64,000 nt of DNA from Motiliproteus sp047633175 (GCA_047633175.1 JBLIEQ010000015.1:1-64000), one strand, 5' to 3'; positions 16,677 to 25,361 are shown, counted from the first letter of the stretch. Program-made: numbers and translations. Notes: generated by a model not told the origin, from the letters alone.

Positions 16677-17554
16677 TGAAAATGGGCCTTAAGATAATCG
16701 ATAAAAGAGCGCATCTTGGCAGGAAGGAAGCGTCGGTGCGGGTACACGGCATAGACATCCGCCCGCGGTAGCTGGTAATCGTCGAGAATCGCGACCAGCT
16801 CTCCCCGGGCAATAAAATCCTGCACTATAAATTGAGGTTTTAAGATAATTCCTCCTCCCTGAGCGGCGATGGCTGCCATAGCGTGGCCGTTGTTGGCATT
16901 AAGGCGTCCGTTCGCTTTAATCACATAAGACTCGCCTGCCTTGCTGAAATGCCAGTCATTATTGGTACCAGAGTGACTATAGGTTAGGCAGTTATGTTGG
17001 CGCAGTTCGGTCGGATGCGTTGGCAGGCCCTGTTGTTGAAGATACGCGGGGGAGGCACAGCAGATTAGCCGCTGTTTCATCAGGGGTATGGCGACCAGGC
17101 TGGAGTCGGAAAGGGCGCCGATACGGATAGCGATGTCGAAGCCATCCTCGACCAGGTTGACCTTCAGGTCCTGGTAGTTGATATCGATGCGGACATCGGG
17201 AAAGCGCTGGAGATAGCCGGCGATTGCCGGTGCCAGTCGCAGCACGCCGAAATCGATCGGTGCCGCCATCTTTAGCGTCCCGCTGGGGTGATGGCTTAAT
17301 TGACTCAGCGAAGACTCGCCCTCTTCAATTTCACTGAGCAGGTTTTGACACAGGCGCAGGTAGCTCTCACCCGCTTCGGTCATGCTGACTTTGCGTGTGG
17401 TACGGTTGAGCAGGCGGATACCCAGCAGGCCTTCCAGCGAGGCGATATGCTTGGTCACCATCGCCGCCGAGATACGCAACTCTCTGGCGGCTTTAGAAAA
17501 ATTGCCGCTGGTCGCCACCCGGCAAAATACCAGCATGCTGGTTAGCTTATCCAT
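16661..17554 (-). CDS. LysR family transcriptional regulator
   Basis: A 297-residue regulator with an N-terminal winged helix-turn-helix (about 1-60, KLTSMLVFCRVATSGNFSKAARELRISAAMVTKHIASLEGLLGIRLLNRTTRKVSMTEAG) and a C-terminal substrate-binding-like effector domain (about 90-290). It belongs to the CrgA/DmlR-like group, whose members often sit beside the gene they control. Here the upstream gene is a DUF3820 protein, so the target is unclear. Eight consecutive C lie 47 bases before its start. The last codons overlap a dispersed repeat. Confidence 0.92.
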   Translation of the reverse strand: MDKLTSMLVFCRVATSGNFSKAARELRISAAMVTKHIASLEGLLGIRLLNRTTRKVSMTEAGESYLRLCQNLLSEIEEGESSLSQLSHHPSGTLKMAAPIDFGVLRLAPAIAGYLQRFPDVRIDINYQDLKVNLVEDGFDIAIRIGALSDSSLVAIPLMKQRLICCASPAYLQQQGLPTHPTELRQHNCLTYSHSGTNNDWHFSKAGESYVIKANGRLNANNGHAMAAIAAQGGGIILKPQFIVQDFIARGELVAILDDYQLPRADVYAVYPHRRFLPAKMRSFIDYLKAHFQEPVL

Positions 17555-17708
17555 AAGGTATTCTCCGGACGATCTTCTGGGCTATTCACTCTAGGGCTAT
17601 CCCCCCCCAGAGTCTTTCCCTCTAGGGCTATTTCCTCTAGGTAAGGAATCTGCTTAAAAATACCACTAATATTAACGATACTGAAATAATTCATACGGGT
17701 TATTAGAG

Positions 17709-17924
17709 ATGAGTGCAGATCCTTCTTCGTTGCTCGCGCTTGCGCGTAATAAGATGCCCTTTGGGAAATACAAAGGGCGGTTGCTGATTGATCTGCCAGA
17801 ACCCTATGTCGTCTGGTTCTCGCAGCAGGGTTTTCCCAGCGGGGCCCTGGGTGAACAGATGCGCTTGTTGCATGAGATAAAGGTTAACGGCCTGGAGTCG
17901 CTGGTCGAGCCGCTGAAGCGCTGA
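17709..17924 (+). CDS. DUF3820 family protein
   Basis: A 71-residue protein matching DUF3820 (YpeB-like): MPFGKYKGRLLIDLPEPYVVWFSQQGFPSGALGEQM is the conserved core. The family has no established biochemical role; some annotations call it a putative quorum-sensing-regulated virulence factor, which is not supported by anything here. Confidence 0.85.
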   Translation: MSADPSSLLALARNKMPFGKYKGRLLIDLPEPYVVWFSQQGFPSGALGEQMRLLHEIKVNGLESLVEPLKR

Positions 17925-18020
17925 TCTGGATTTCTGACTTCAACGAGGGCTGTGTATAATCAGGGACAATGTATTATTCGTGGTTAGTTTTTTTGATGGC
18001 CAGCAGTAAGGAAAAAACCG

Positions 18021-18569
18021 ATGAGCATAGATGTAGGGGCTCGGCTCAAAGATGCCAGGCTGCAAAAAAAGCTTTCTCAGCGTGAGCTGGCCAAGCGCGC
18101 GGGGGTGACCAACAGTACTATCTCACTGATCGAACAGAATCGGGTCAGCCCCTCTGTTGGGTCCTTGAAAAAAGTGCTCGATGGTCTTCCCATGCAGCTG
18201 CAGGAGTTCTTTTCCCTCGATGTGCCTGAAAAAAAGCAGGTGTTTTATCCTGCCTCAGAGCTGCCTAACTTAGGCCATGGCGATATCAGCCTAAGACTCG
18301 TGGGCCATAATCACCCTAACCGGACCCTGTCGCTGCTCAGTGAGACCTACCCGGCTGGCTCAGACACGGGGGAGGATATGTTGAGCCACGAAGGCCAGGA
18401 GGGGGGCGTGGTCGTCAGAGGCGAGATAGAGCTGACGGTTGCCGGTGATTCCTGGTTATTAAAGCCGGGGGATGGTTATTTCTTCGACAGTAATCTGCCG
18501 CACCGCTTTAGAAATATCAGCGCTCAGGATTGTGATATCGTCAGTGCCAATAATCCGCCCTCCCTGTAG
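18021..18569 (+). CDS. XRE-family regulator with cupin domain (PuuR-like)
   Basis: A 182-residue regulator. An N-terminal helix-turn-helix (about 8-62, RLKDARLQKKLSQRELAKRAGVTNSTISLIEQNRVSPSVGSLKKVL) is joined to a C-terminal cupin (about 105-178, including HEGQEGGVVVRGEIEL and LKPGDGYFFDSNLPHRFRN). Close relatives include PuuR, the repressor of putrescine use. No polyamine gene is nearby, so the ligand is unknown. TAAGGA lies 8 bases before ATG 18021. The next gene is gapdh-arsJ, but no link is proven. Confidence 0.87.
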   Translation: MSIDVGARLKDARLQKKLSQRELAKRAGVTNSTISLIEQNRVSPSVGSLKKVLDGLPMQLQEFFSLDVPEKKQVFYPASELPNLGHGDISLRLVGHNHPNRTLSLLSETYPAGSDTGEDMLSHEGQEGGVVVRGEIELTVAGDSWLLKPGDGYFFDSNLPHRFRNISAQDCDIVSANNPPSL

Positions 18570-18588
18570 GTCGGACTTTAGTCCGACA
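18565..18588. repeat. REP-like palindrome, GTAGGTCGGACTTTAGTCC type
   Basis: One copy of the dispersed palindrome directly abuts the stop codon of the cupin regulator. A near-identical copy is at 349-371 and reverse copies are at 36147-36169 and 60276-60299. Confidence 0.85.
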
Positions 18589-18708
18589 TGGCTGGCATTG
18601 CCACACAGATTGTTTCCACAAAAAGATCATAATCAAGCACATAGTGAAAATAAGGGTGCTGAATAGTTACCTCCGATTAAGAACTTCGATTAAGAAAGGA
18701 ATTTTACG

Positions 18709-19716
18709 ATGGCGATCAAGGTAGGTATAAACGGTTTTGGACGGATGGGGCGGCTGGTGTTTCGCGCCGGCTGGAATCAGCCTGAATTAGAGATTGTCAG
18801 GGTTAATGATCCGGGCGGTGATGCCGCAACGATGGCGCATCTGCTGGAGTTTGATTCGGTCCACGGTCGCTGGGATATAGGCCTGGGATCGGATCAGGAT
18901 GGGCTGCGGGTCGCCGGTCAGTCGGTGGTTTATAGCCGGCATACAACCATTGATGAGGGCGATTGGTCAGACTGTGATCTGGTTATCGAGGCCAGCGGTG
19001 TGCATAAGCTGTGCACAGAGTTGCAGCAATATCTGGATCAGGGGGTGAAGCGGGTACTGGTGAGTGCGCCGGTTAAGGATCCGGGGGTTCTGAATGTGGT
19101 GATGGGTGTCAATGATCATCTGTACGACCCTGCTGTCCACCAGATCGTGACAGCCGCGTCCTGCACCACGAACTGCTTGGCACCGGTCATTAAGGTGCTG
19201 CACGAGAACATCGGTATCCATCATGGCGGCTTTACGACCATTCATGATGTCACTAATACCCAGGTTATTCTGGATGCGCCGCATAAGGATCTGCGTCGGG
19301 CGCGGGCCAGCAGCCTGTCGCTGATTCCGACCACCACAGGCTCTGCTTCTGCGATCATCGCTATCTATCCGGAGCTGGAAGGGCGCCTCAATGGCCATGC
19401 GATCCGAGTGCCGCTGGCCAATGCCTCGATCACCGACTGTCAGTTCGAGTTGCAGCGTGAGACCACGGTAGAGGAGGTCAATCGGCTCTTTAAAGCCGCC
19501 GCCACAGGTGAGCTGAAGGGGATTCTAGGTTACGAAGAGCGTCCCCTGGTCTCGGTCGATTACCGCAGTGATCCGCGTTCGTGCATCATCGATGCGCTCT
19601 CAACCTTGGTGATCAATGGCACCTCGGTCAAAGTCTACGCCTGGTACGATAACGAGATGGGCTATGCCAACCGCTGTGTCGACCTGGCACTGAAGATGAC
19701 CGCCTTGGGCCTGTAG
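18709..19716 (+). CDS. ArsJ-associated glyceraldehyde-3-phosphate dehydrogenase
   Basis: A 335-residue phosphorylating GAPDH. The NAD fold begins VGINGFGRMGRLVFRA, the catalytic cysteine lies in ASCTTNCLAP, and the C-terminus has WYDNEMGYANRCVDL. Because arsJ follows, this copy belongs to the type that uses arsenate in place of phosphate to make 1-arseno-3-phosphoglycerate. ArsJ then exports this product and the pair confers arsenate resistance. A central-metabolism GAPDH is less likely given the context. AGGA precedes ATG 18709. The region before the gene holds a 13-bp direct repeat (CGATTAAGAA at 18674 and 18687). Confidence 0.92.
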   Translation: MAIKVGINGFGRMGRLVFRAGWNQPELEIVRVNDPGGDAATMAHLLEFDSVHGRWDIGLGSDQDGLRVAGQSVVYSRHTTIDEGDWSDCDLVIEASGVHKLCTELQQYLDQGVKRVLVSAPVKDPGVLNVVMGVNDHLYDPAVHQIVTAASCTTNCLAPVIKVLHENIGIHHGGFTTIHDVTNTQVILDAPHKDLRRARASSLSLIPTTTGSASAIIAIYPELEGRLNGHAIRVPLANASITDCQFELQRETTVEEVNRLFKAAATGELKGILGYEERPLVSVDYRSDPRSCIIDALSTLVINGTSVKVYAWYDNEMGYANRCVDLALKMTALGL

Positions 19717-19735
19717 TCAGATCTGTAGTCAGGTC
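19712..19735. repeat. 12-bp direct repeat at the gapdh stop
   Basis: TGTAGTCAGATC is followed by TGTAGTCAGGTC and a partial third unit TGTA. The first unit contains the gapdh TAG stop. Confidence 0.8.
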
Positions 19736-19740
19736 TGTAT

Positions 19741-19893
19741 CTGAGAGTGATTTAATGCCGAGTCTAGGACAGGCGCAGCGCCAGTATCTGTTGGTCACCG
19801 CTAATGTAGTTGAGAGCGGTTTGATGTTGAATCCAGGGGCCCAGAGCCAGTATCTGTTAGTCACCGCTAATTAATGTAGCTGAGAGCAGTATA
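19741..19893. repeat. Two extra copies of the arsJ start region, in tandem
   Basis: A 69-70 bp unit consisting of the ribosome-site region (TGAGAG...), an ATG and the first 16 to 17 codons of arsJ occurs three times, with ATGs at 19755, 19824 and 19894. The third is the real gene. The first copy is nearly identical to arsJ; the second is more diverged and one codon shorter (from CTAGGACAGGCGCAGCGC to CCAGGGGCCCAGAGC). Confidence 0.93.
19755..19874 (+). other. Possible 39-codon leader ORF made of two arsJ N-termini
   Basis: The first two copies of the repeated unit are in the same frame and read as one short ORF: MPSLGQAQRQYLLVTAN, then VVESGL, then MLNPGAQSQYLLVTAN and a TAA stop 20 bases before the arsJ ATG. 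Each copy keeps a purine-rich ribosome-site-like segment. It could be translated and influence arsJ translation, or be an accidental by-product of the duplication. No independent function can be claimed. Confidence 0.35.
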
Positions 19894-21120
19894 ATGTCGA
19901 GTCTAGGACAGGCGCAGCGCCAGTATCTGTTGGTCACCGCTAATTATTGGAGTTTTACCCTGACCGACGGTGCCTTGCGGATGCTGGTGGTACTCTATTT
20001 TTACCAGCTGGGTTATGCCCCGCTGGCGATCGCCTTGCTGTTCGTGTTCTATGAGCTGTTCGGAGTGGTGACCAATCTGCTGGGGGGCTGGCTCGGTACC
20101 CGAATTGGCCTGAATCGGACCATGAATATTGGCCTGGCACTCCAGGTCGCGGCGTTGCTGATGCTGAGCGTCCCCGAGGGCTGGCTGACGATCCCCTACG
20201 TGATGGCCGCCCAGGCGTTGTCGGGCATCGCCAAAGACCTCAATAAGATGAGTGCTAAGAGCAGCGTTAAATTGCTGGTCGGCAGTCAGCAGCAAGCGGG
20301 GCTGTACCGCTGGATCGCGCTCCTGACCGGCTCTAAAAACACCCTCAAAGGGGTCGGTTTCTTTCTCGGTGGTGCACTCCTGACCGGGGTGGGGTTTCGC
20401 GCGGCGGTGCTGTTGATGGCGGCGGCATTGCTGCTGATGCTGCTGATCAGTCTGTTGCGGTTGCGACCGGGTCTGGGGCAGACCGAACAGAAGGTCAAGT
20501 TTCGCGATATTTTTTCGACCAGCCGGGCCGTCAATGTGCTTTCTGCGGCGCGGCTGTTCCTGTTCGGCGCTCGCGATGTCTGGTTTGTTATCGCGGTGCC
20601 GGTATTTTTAAGCGCGCAGCTGGGCTGGTCGCATCAGCAGGTCGGTAGCTTTCTGGCGCTCTGGGTCATCGGTTATGGCGGCGTACAGGTCATAGCCCCC
20701 TGGATTACCGGCAAGCGCTCAGGAAGGGTTCCCGATGGCCGCAGCGCCGTGGTCTGGGCGGTATTGCTGGCTTTGCTGCCGGCGATGCTGGCGTGGCAGT
20801 TAGATCAGCATCCGGAAACGGGCTGGCTGATCGTCGTGGGATTAGGGTTGTTCGGCATCTTGTTTGCGATCAACTCCTCACTGCACAGCTATCTGATCGT
20901 CAGCTATGCCCGCGAAGAGGCAGTCTCTCTGGATGTAGGTTTTTACTATATGGCCAATGCATTGGGGCGGTTGCTGGGCACGCTGTTGTCCGGCTGGCTG
21001 TTCCAGGAGTATGGCCTGGCCACCTGCCTCTGGGTCTCCACTAGCCTGGTGCTGTTGGCGGCATTATTGTCGCTGGGATTACCGCGGAATAAGCCGGTTG
21101 CGGCAGGGGCAGGGATCTAG
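19894..21120 (+). CDS. arsJ: Organoarsenical efflux MFS transporter ArsJ
   Basis: A 408-residue major facilitator with about twelve membrane segments. The N-terminal VTANYWSFTLTDGALRMLVVLYFYQLGYAPL, FYELFGVVTNLLGGWLGTRIGL and QALSGIAKDLNKMSAKSSVK are hallmark ArsJ sequences. It exports 1-arseno-3-phosphoglycerate, which breaks down outside to arsenate. Its partner GAPDH is encoded 177 bases upstream. The usual arsR regulator is not present in this window. Its start region is duplicated twice upstream. Confidence 0.93.
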   Translation: MSSLGQAQRQYLLVTANYWSFTLTDGALRMLVVLYFYQLGYAPLAIALLFVFYELFGVVTNLLGGWLGTRIGLNRTMNIGLALQVAALLMLSVPEGWLTIPYVMAAQALSGIAKDLNKMSAKSSVKLLVGSQQQAGLYRWIALLTGSKNTLKGVGFFLGGALLTGVGFRAAVLLMAAALLLMLLISLLRLRPGLGQTEQKVKFRDIFSTSRAVNVLSAARLFLFGARDVWFVIAVPVFLSAQLGWSHQQVGSFLALWVIGYGGVQVIAPWITGKRSGRVPDGRSAVVWAVLLALLPAMLAWQLDQHPETGWLIVVGLGLFGILFAINSSLHSYLIVSYAREEAVSLDVGFYYMANALGRLLGTLLSGWLFQEYGLATCLWVSTSLVLLAALLSLGLPRNKPVAAGAGI

Positions 21121-21200
21121 GCTGGGATGCAATCCCAGCTAAGATTCAATGCCCTCTGCTATCTCAAATGAGCAAACGTATTATAAAAGGTGATTGATTT

Positions 21201-21782
21201 ATGGCGTTTAAGATGGCTAAAGGGTCGTTGTTCGCAGTGCTATTGCGATCCGCCTGGTGGTACAGCGTACTCATTGGACTGTTCATTCTATTGATCAGTT
21301 TGGCTGTGACGGATGCGCAATATGTGATTTTGAGTATTGCCGGTTCAATGCCGTTTTTTGCAATAGGCGGCTACGCTGGATTTAAACAATCTCAGCAACC
21401 TTCACAAAAACGGGTGTTGGAAGTGACTCAACAAGCGAAAAAAATGTCGGCAGAGATCATCTCTGAAAAAATAGCGGTTAACTATATAAAAAGTGGTTAC
21501 CAGTCGAGTGCGTTTAAAGGTAGTGGTGCTGATTTAGAACTCGTTCGCGGTCATCAAAAGCTATTGTTGTGCAGCAAGCGATTTAAAGCGGCGAATACGG
21601 GAATAGAACCGTTGAAGCGGTTAGTGGCAGCAGGTGAAGCAACTGAGACAATAGGCTATCTTTACTTGACGCTGGGTGAAATTTCAGCCTCTGCACACAA
21701 TTATGCTCAAGATAATAACATAGAGATAATTCAGTCTGGCAGATTCACGATGTTGTTTGATGGCAAGGCGAAGATTGACTAA
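21201..21782 (+). CDS. Membrane-anchored Mrr-like nuclease-fold protein
   Basis: A 193-residue protein with two N-terminal membrane segments (about 18-37 and 41-60) and a C-terminal domain (about 90-190) that follows the Mrr/restriction-endonuclease-like pattern. D111 in GADLELV and K126 in LLLCSKRFK occupy the D...QxK positions, with the Q replaced by C. GYLYLTLGEISASAHNYAQDNNIEII matches the C-terminal helix and strand of that fold. Whether it cuts DNA is uncertain. Its codon and base use is more AT-rich than that of arsJ upstream, which hints at separate acquisition. A partner methylase is not seen. Confidence 0.55.
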   Translation: MAFKMAKGSLFAVLLRSAWWYSVLIGLFILLISLAVTDAQYVILSIAGSMPFFAIGGYAGFKQSQQPSQKRVLEVTQQAKKMSAEIISEKIAVNYIKSGYQSSAFKGSGADLELVRGHQKLLLCSKRFKAANTGIEPLKRLVAAGEATETIGYLYLTLGEISASAHNYAQDNNIEIIQSGRFTMLFDGKAKID

Positions 21783-21787
21783 GTTTT

Positions 21788-21822
21788 ATGATTAGAGAGG
21801 ACAGATTAGAGAGGACAGAATT
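21788..21822. repeat. 14-bp direct repeat
   Basis: GATTAGAGAGGACA occurs twice in tandem immediately after the Mrr-like gene, followed by a partial GAATTA. Confidence 0.8.
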
Positions 21823-21870
21823 AAATGAGTCCGATCTGTTTTTTTATACAAGGTTCATACAAAGCGCATA

Positions 21871-21898
21871 AAAAAGCGAGCCCAGGGCTCGCTTTTTT
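21871..21898. terminator. Bidirectional terminator
   Basis: AAAAAGCGAGCC and GGCTCGCTTTTTT form a strong stem with a two to three base loop, with A and T runs on opposite sides. It lies between the Mrr-like gene and the convergent nhaB. Confidence 0.88.
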
Positions 21899-21944
21899 AG
21901 TGGTACGGGTGGGTGCTGCGGGGTTTAGACCTATTTAGATCTAT

Positions 21945-23447
21945 TTACACAAACAGCACGACGGACGCCAAGCCGACCAAGCTCAGGACGATGGTGTAGG
22001 GCAGCGCCATGATCACCATCTTCATGTACGACAATCGGATCAGCGGAGCGACGGCCGAGGTCAGCAGGAACAGGAAGGCGGCCTGGCCATTCGGAGTGGC
22101 GACACTGGGCAGGTTGGTGCCGGTGTTGATGGCGATCGCCAGCGACTCGAAGTGCTCGCGGCTGATCTTGCCTGCGTCGTACTGAGCCGCGACTTCGTTG
22201 ATATAGACGGTCGCCACGAACACGTTGTCACTGATGGCCGAGAGTACGCCGTTAGCGATAAAAAACATCGCCGGTTGCACGCCCAGGTCCATCGCCAGAA
22301 CCGATTCGATGATCGGCTGGAACAGATGCTGATCGTGAATCACCGACACGATGGCAAAGAAGACCACCAGTAGCGCGGTAAAGGGCAGTGCCTCTTCGAA
22401 CGCCTTACCGATCTGGTGCTCTTCGGTGATGCCGTTGAAACTGGTGACCAATACGATAACGCACAGTCCGATCAGGCCGACCTCTGCCAGATGCAAGGCC
22501 AGTGCCAGGATCAGAAATAGGGCCACTGCGAACTGCACGTAGAGCGACAGTTTGTCACGCTGGGTACGCTTGGCATCCTGGACCACATCGAACTCCTGCA
22601 GGATACTAAAGACGTTATCAGGGATCAGCGTGCCGTAGCCAAACAGCTTGTAGCGCTCGGTAACGACTACGGTCAGCAGGCCGAAGAACAGCGCAGGCAT
22701 CGATACGGGGGTCATCGTGATAAAGAATTCGATGAAATCCCAGCCCATCTTCTCACCGATTAGCAGGTTTTGTGGCTCGCCCACGATGGTGCAAACCCCG
22801 CCCAGAGCGGTACCCACGGCGCCGTGCATCAGCAAGCTACGCAGGAAGGCGCGGAACTGATCGAGTTCGGTATTGGTATCTTCTGAGAGTTCCTTATCGC
22901 TGCTGTGGTCGTGCTGTTGGTGGTAGTCCTTACCTGAGGCTACCCGGTGATACACCGAGTAAAAGCCGACGCCAGCACTGATTAATACTGCGGTGACTGT
23001 CAGGGCATCGAGAAACGCTGATAGAAAGGCACCCATAAAAGAGAACATCAGCGAGAGGAGAATTTTGTTGCGGACGTTCAGCAGCAGCTTGGTGAAGAGA
23101 TACAGCAGCATGCTTTTCATAAAGTAGATGCCGGCAACCATAAACATCAGCAGCAGGATAACCGGTAAGTTCTGGGAGACTTCATGGTACAGCTGGTCGG
23201 GGCTGGTCAGACCGATCGCCAGCGCTTCTATCGCCAACAATCCACCGGGTAGCAAGGGATAACATTTAAGCGCCATCGCCAGGGTGAAAATAAATTCGAA
23301 GATCAGAATCCAGCCGCTAACCACAGGGCCTGCGACGTATAAAATGATGGGGTTCAGTACTAAAAAGGCCAAAATGGCCTGCTTGTACCACATAGGCGAA
23401 TTTCCGAGGAAATTACGCACAAAAGCCTGGGTTAAAGTGGTAGTCAT
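21945..23447 (-). CDS. nhaB: Na+/H+ antiporter NhaB
   Basis: A 500-residue inner-membrane antiporter with about twelve membrane segments. The N-terminal FVRNFLGNSPMWYKQAILAFLVLNPI, the central SAFLDALTVTAVLISAGVGFY, and HGAVGTALGGVCTIVGEPQNLLIGEKMGW are characteristic of NhaB. It expels sodium in exchange for protons and fits a marine or salt-exposed lifestyle. It stands alone. Length is close to E. coli NhaB (513). Confidence 0.95.
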   Translation of the reverse strand: MTTTLTQAFVRNFLGNSPMWYKQAILAFLVLNPIILYVAGPVVSGWILIFEFIFTLAMALKCYPLLPGGLLAIEALAIGLTSPDQLYHEVSQNLPVILLLMFMVAGIYFMKSMLLYLFTKLLLNVRNKILLSLMFSFMGAFLSAFLDALTVTAVLISAGVGFYSVYHRVASGKDYHQQHDHSSDKELSEDTNTELDQFRAFLRSLLMHGAVGTALGGVCTIVGEPQNLLIGEKMGWDFIEFFITMTPVSMPALFFGLLTVVVTERYKLFGYGTLIPDNVFSILQEFDVVQDAKRTQRDKLSLYVQFAVALFLILALALHLAEVGLIGLCVIVLVTSFNGITEEHQIGKAFEEALPFTALLVVFFAIVSVIHDQHLFQPIIESVLAMDLGVQPAMFFIANGVLSAISDNVFVATVYINEVAAQYDAGKISREHFESLAIAINTGTNLPSVATPNGQAAFLFLLTSAVAPLIRLSYMKMVIMALPYTIVLSLVGLASVVLFV

Positions 23448-23671
23448 CCTGTGTTCCTACATCTGTTTTTATTGTGAAAGAGGAGGCTGATGTCCTTGTC
23501 GCCATCAAAAAAACGATTGTTGAGCCATCGGTTTATAAAGTTCGTATCTTAGCAATTTTTATGCACACGCAGAAACATAAAAGCCTTGGATTGGGCCTGA
23601 AATTGCATTGACTAGCTCGTATGGGCAGCAACATATGTAGGATGCCGGGAGTCGAGTCGGTATTCTTGCGG

Positions 23672-24841
23672 CTAGGCGTCGTGCCGTTGCAGGTACTGCA
23701 GGCTCTGCATCTCCCACAGGCGGCTGCGGGTGCGCGCAAAAGCAAAGGCCAGCGGCCCGTTCGGGTAGAGCTGCTCGATACCTACATCGGCGGCTGCGAT
23801 CAGCACCACGGAGCGGTCATAGAGTTCGTCTATCAGGCTGATAAAACGGCGGGTTCGGTCATCATTGCTACCCAGAAAGCGACGTTGATTGGTCGCGGAT
23901 GCAAGCCTGTCCTCGGTGCCCTGTACGACCCATAATACCTCGCCGTCACCGCACAGAGAGGGTATCTCGCTCAGGATAAGATGACTAAAGCGTTCTGCCA
24001 GCTCTATATAGTCCAGTTGGCTGCGAGGACCCTCGCACAGGGCGTCGAAGCTGAACCAGGCACACTGCTGGCTCCAAGCTTTGCAGGGGATTGTTCTACC
24101 CAGAATCTGCAGTTGCTCGGACTGATTGGAGAGGCCCGTGCTGGAGGGCTCAGTACTGGAGGGATCCCTGCCGCTTAACTCGGTAAAATGTTGCTGCAGT
24201 CGCAGGTAGGTGCCAGGGTCGGTGGAGTCGAGAAACAGCTCGGCCTGCTGGAGTTGTCGCCGCCGATGATCCTTTTCTCCGTGGATCTTATGAGTCTGGC
24301 AATGTCGTTTAATCGCATCGATGGCGGGCAGAAAGCGCTGCCGTTGCAGGCCCTCGTTATAGAGTTGCTCGGGGTGCTGGTTGGAGGTCGCGATTAAAAA
24401 CACACCCTGATCGAAGAGTTTTTCAAATAATCGACCGAGCAGCATGGCATCGGCGATATCGCTGACAAAGAATTCATCGAAACAGAGTACCCGGATACGA
24501 CCAGCCAGCCGGCTGGCGACCAACGCCAGTGGATCTGCGTGGCCTGCGAGCAGGTTGAGATCCTGGTGAACGCCGCGCATAAAATGGTGAAAGTGCAGAC
24601 GCTGTTTCCTGGGCTCGGGCAGTGATTTGAAGAACAGGTCCATCAGCAGGGTTTTGCCCCGTCCAACAGGCCCCCAGAGCCATAGCCCCAGAGCGGGAGG
24701 CGGTTTCTGGAAACGCCGCACGGGCGTGCAGATCCGTTCGCTCACTGCATCCAGGGCATCGATGGCCTGCTGCTGGGAGGGGTCTGCGGTGAAGTCCGGT
24801 CTTAGGCTCAGCGTATCGTAGCGCGCCTGCAGGGTTGTCAT
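23672..24841 (-). CDS. zapE: Cell division ATPase ZapE (AFG1 family)
   Basis: A 389-residue P-loop ATPase. Walker A is GPVGRGKT and Walker B is LCFDEFFVSDIADA, followed by the sensor region ATSNQHPEQLYNEGLQR. ZapE associates with the FtsZ ring in E. coli. Relative to E. coli ZapE the protein has a Ser/Thr-rich insertion (about 243-262, DPSSTEPSSTGLSNQSEQ). No terminator separates it from the DUF2185 gene just upstream on the same strand (15-base gap), so the two may be co-transcribed. Confidence 0.92.
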   Translation of the reverse strand: MTTLQARYDTLSLRPDFTADPSQQQAIDALDAVSERICTPVRRFQKPPPALGLWLWGPVGRGKTLLMDLFFKSLPEPRKQRLHFHHFMRGVHQDLNLLAGHADPLALVASRLAGRIRVLCFDEFFVSDIADAMLLGRLFEKLFDQGVFLIATSNQHPEQLYNEGLQRQRFLPAIDAIKRHCQTHKIHGEKDHRRRQLQQAELFLDSTDPGTYLRLQQHFTELSGRDPSSTEPSSTGLSNQSEQLQILGRTIPCKAWSQQCAWFSFDALCEGPRSQLDYIELAERFSHLILSEIPSLCGDGEVLWVVQGTEDRLASATNQRRFLGSNDDRTRRFISLIDELYDRSVVLIAAADVGIEQLYPNGPLAFAFARTRSRLWEMQSLQYLQRHDA

Positions 24842-24856
24842 GTCGCGGCTTTCGGG

Positions 24857-25234
24857 TTAACGCGGGAGTTCATCGGCACTCTGCACAGTAATGGTTTCAA
24901 CGTCCTCCTCCTCTGGAATCTCGAAGTCATAGACCTGGGTCCAGCTGCCACCGGGAACTCTTTCCCAGACGCTGCCCGGCTTACTGCTAAGCAGTTCTCG
25001 AAGGGAGTCGTTCACGGTGCACAGCGTCTCCAGGGGATAGGGCTGCATGTTTTTCTTATCATTCAGAAACTCAGGGTCTTCGTAACCGCTGAACAGGCGC
25101 CAGCCCGTATCACGGAGATCGGCGGGTACGGTCTTGTACATAAAGCGAACCGGGCAGGGCTTTTCGCCCACGAGCAGCTTGGAGACCAGTGCCAGGAAGG
25201 GTTTGATCGCTTCGGGTGTTTTTTGAGCTGTCAT
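24857..25234 (-). CDS. DUF2185 family protein
   Basis: A 125-residue acidic cytoplasmic protein matching DUF2185: VRFMYKTVPADLRDTGWRLFSGYEDPEFLNDKKNMQPYPLETL holds the DSGWRF.SG.ED-type core, then a stretch resembling the family end (LLSSKPGSVWERV). Some members have been classed as Imm33-like immunity proteins. No toxin gene is present, so that role is unsupported. ATG 25234 is chosen because the frame upstream runs through the acnB terminator. Confidence 0.75.
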   Translation of the reverse strand: MTAQKTPEAIKPFLALVSKLLVGEKPCPVRFMYKTVPADLRDTGWRLFSGYEDPEFLNDKKNMQPYPLETLCTVNDSLRELLSSKPGSVWERVPGGSWTQVYDFEIPEEEDVETITVQSADELPR

Positions 25235-25276
25235 ATAAATAGATTCTGTCTGATGAGGGAACCCCTCTTGAATAAC

Positions 25277-25311
25277 AAAAAGCCTCCGCAAGATAGCTTG
25301 CGAAGGCTTTA
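25277..25311 (-). terminator. acnB terminator
   Basis: On the minus strand AAAGCCTTCGCAAG pairs with CTTGCGGAGGCTTT (one G-U pair) around a CTAT loop and runs into T residues. It lies about 50 bases beyond the acnB stop. Confidence 0.85.
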
Positions 25312-25361
25312 GATTCAAACCTATGACTGTAGCTAGAGGTTAGCTGGCAGTCAGATGCTCG

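Noticed and set aside
23533..23745. 70-codon open frame between nhaB and zapE
   Set aside because: It overlaps the end of zapE in another frame, has no ribosome site and no family resemblance.
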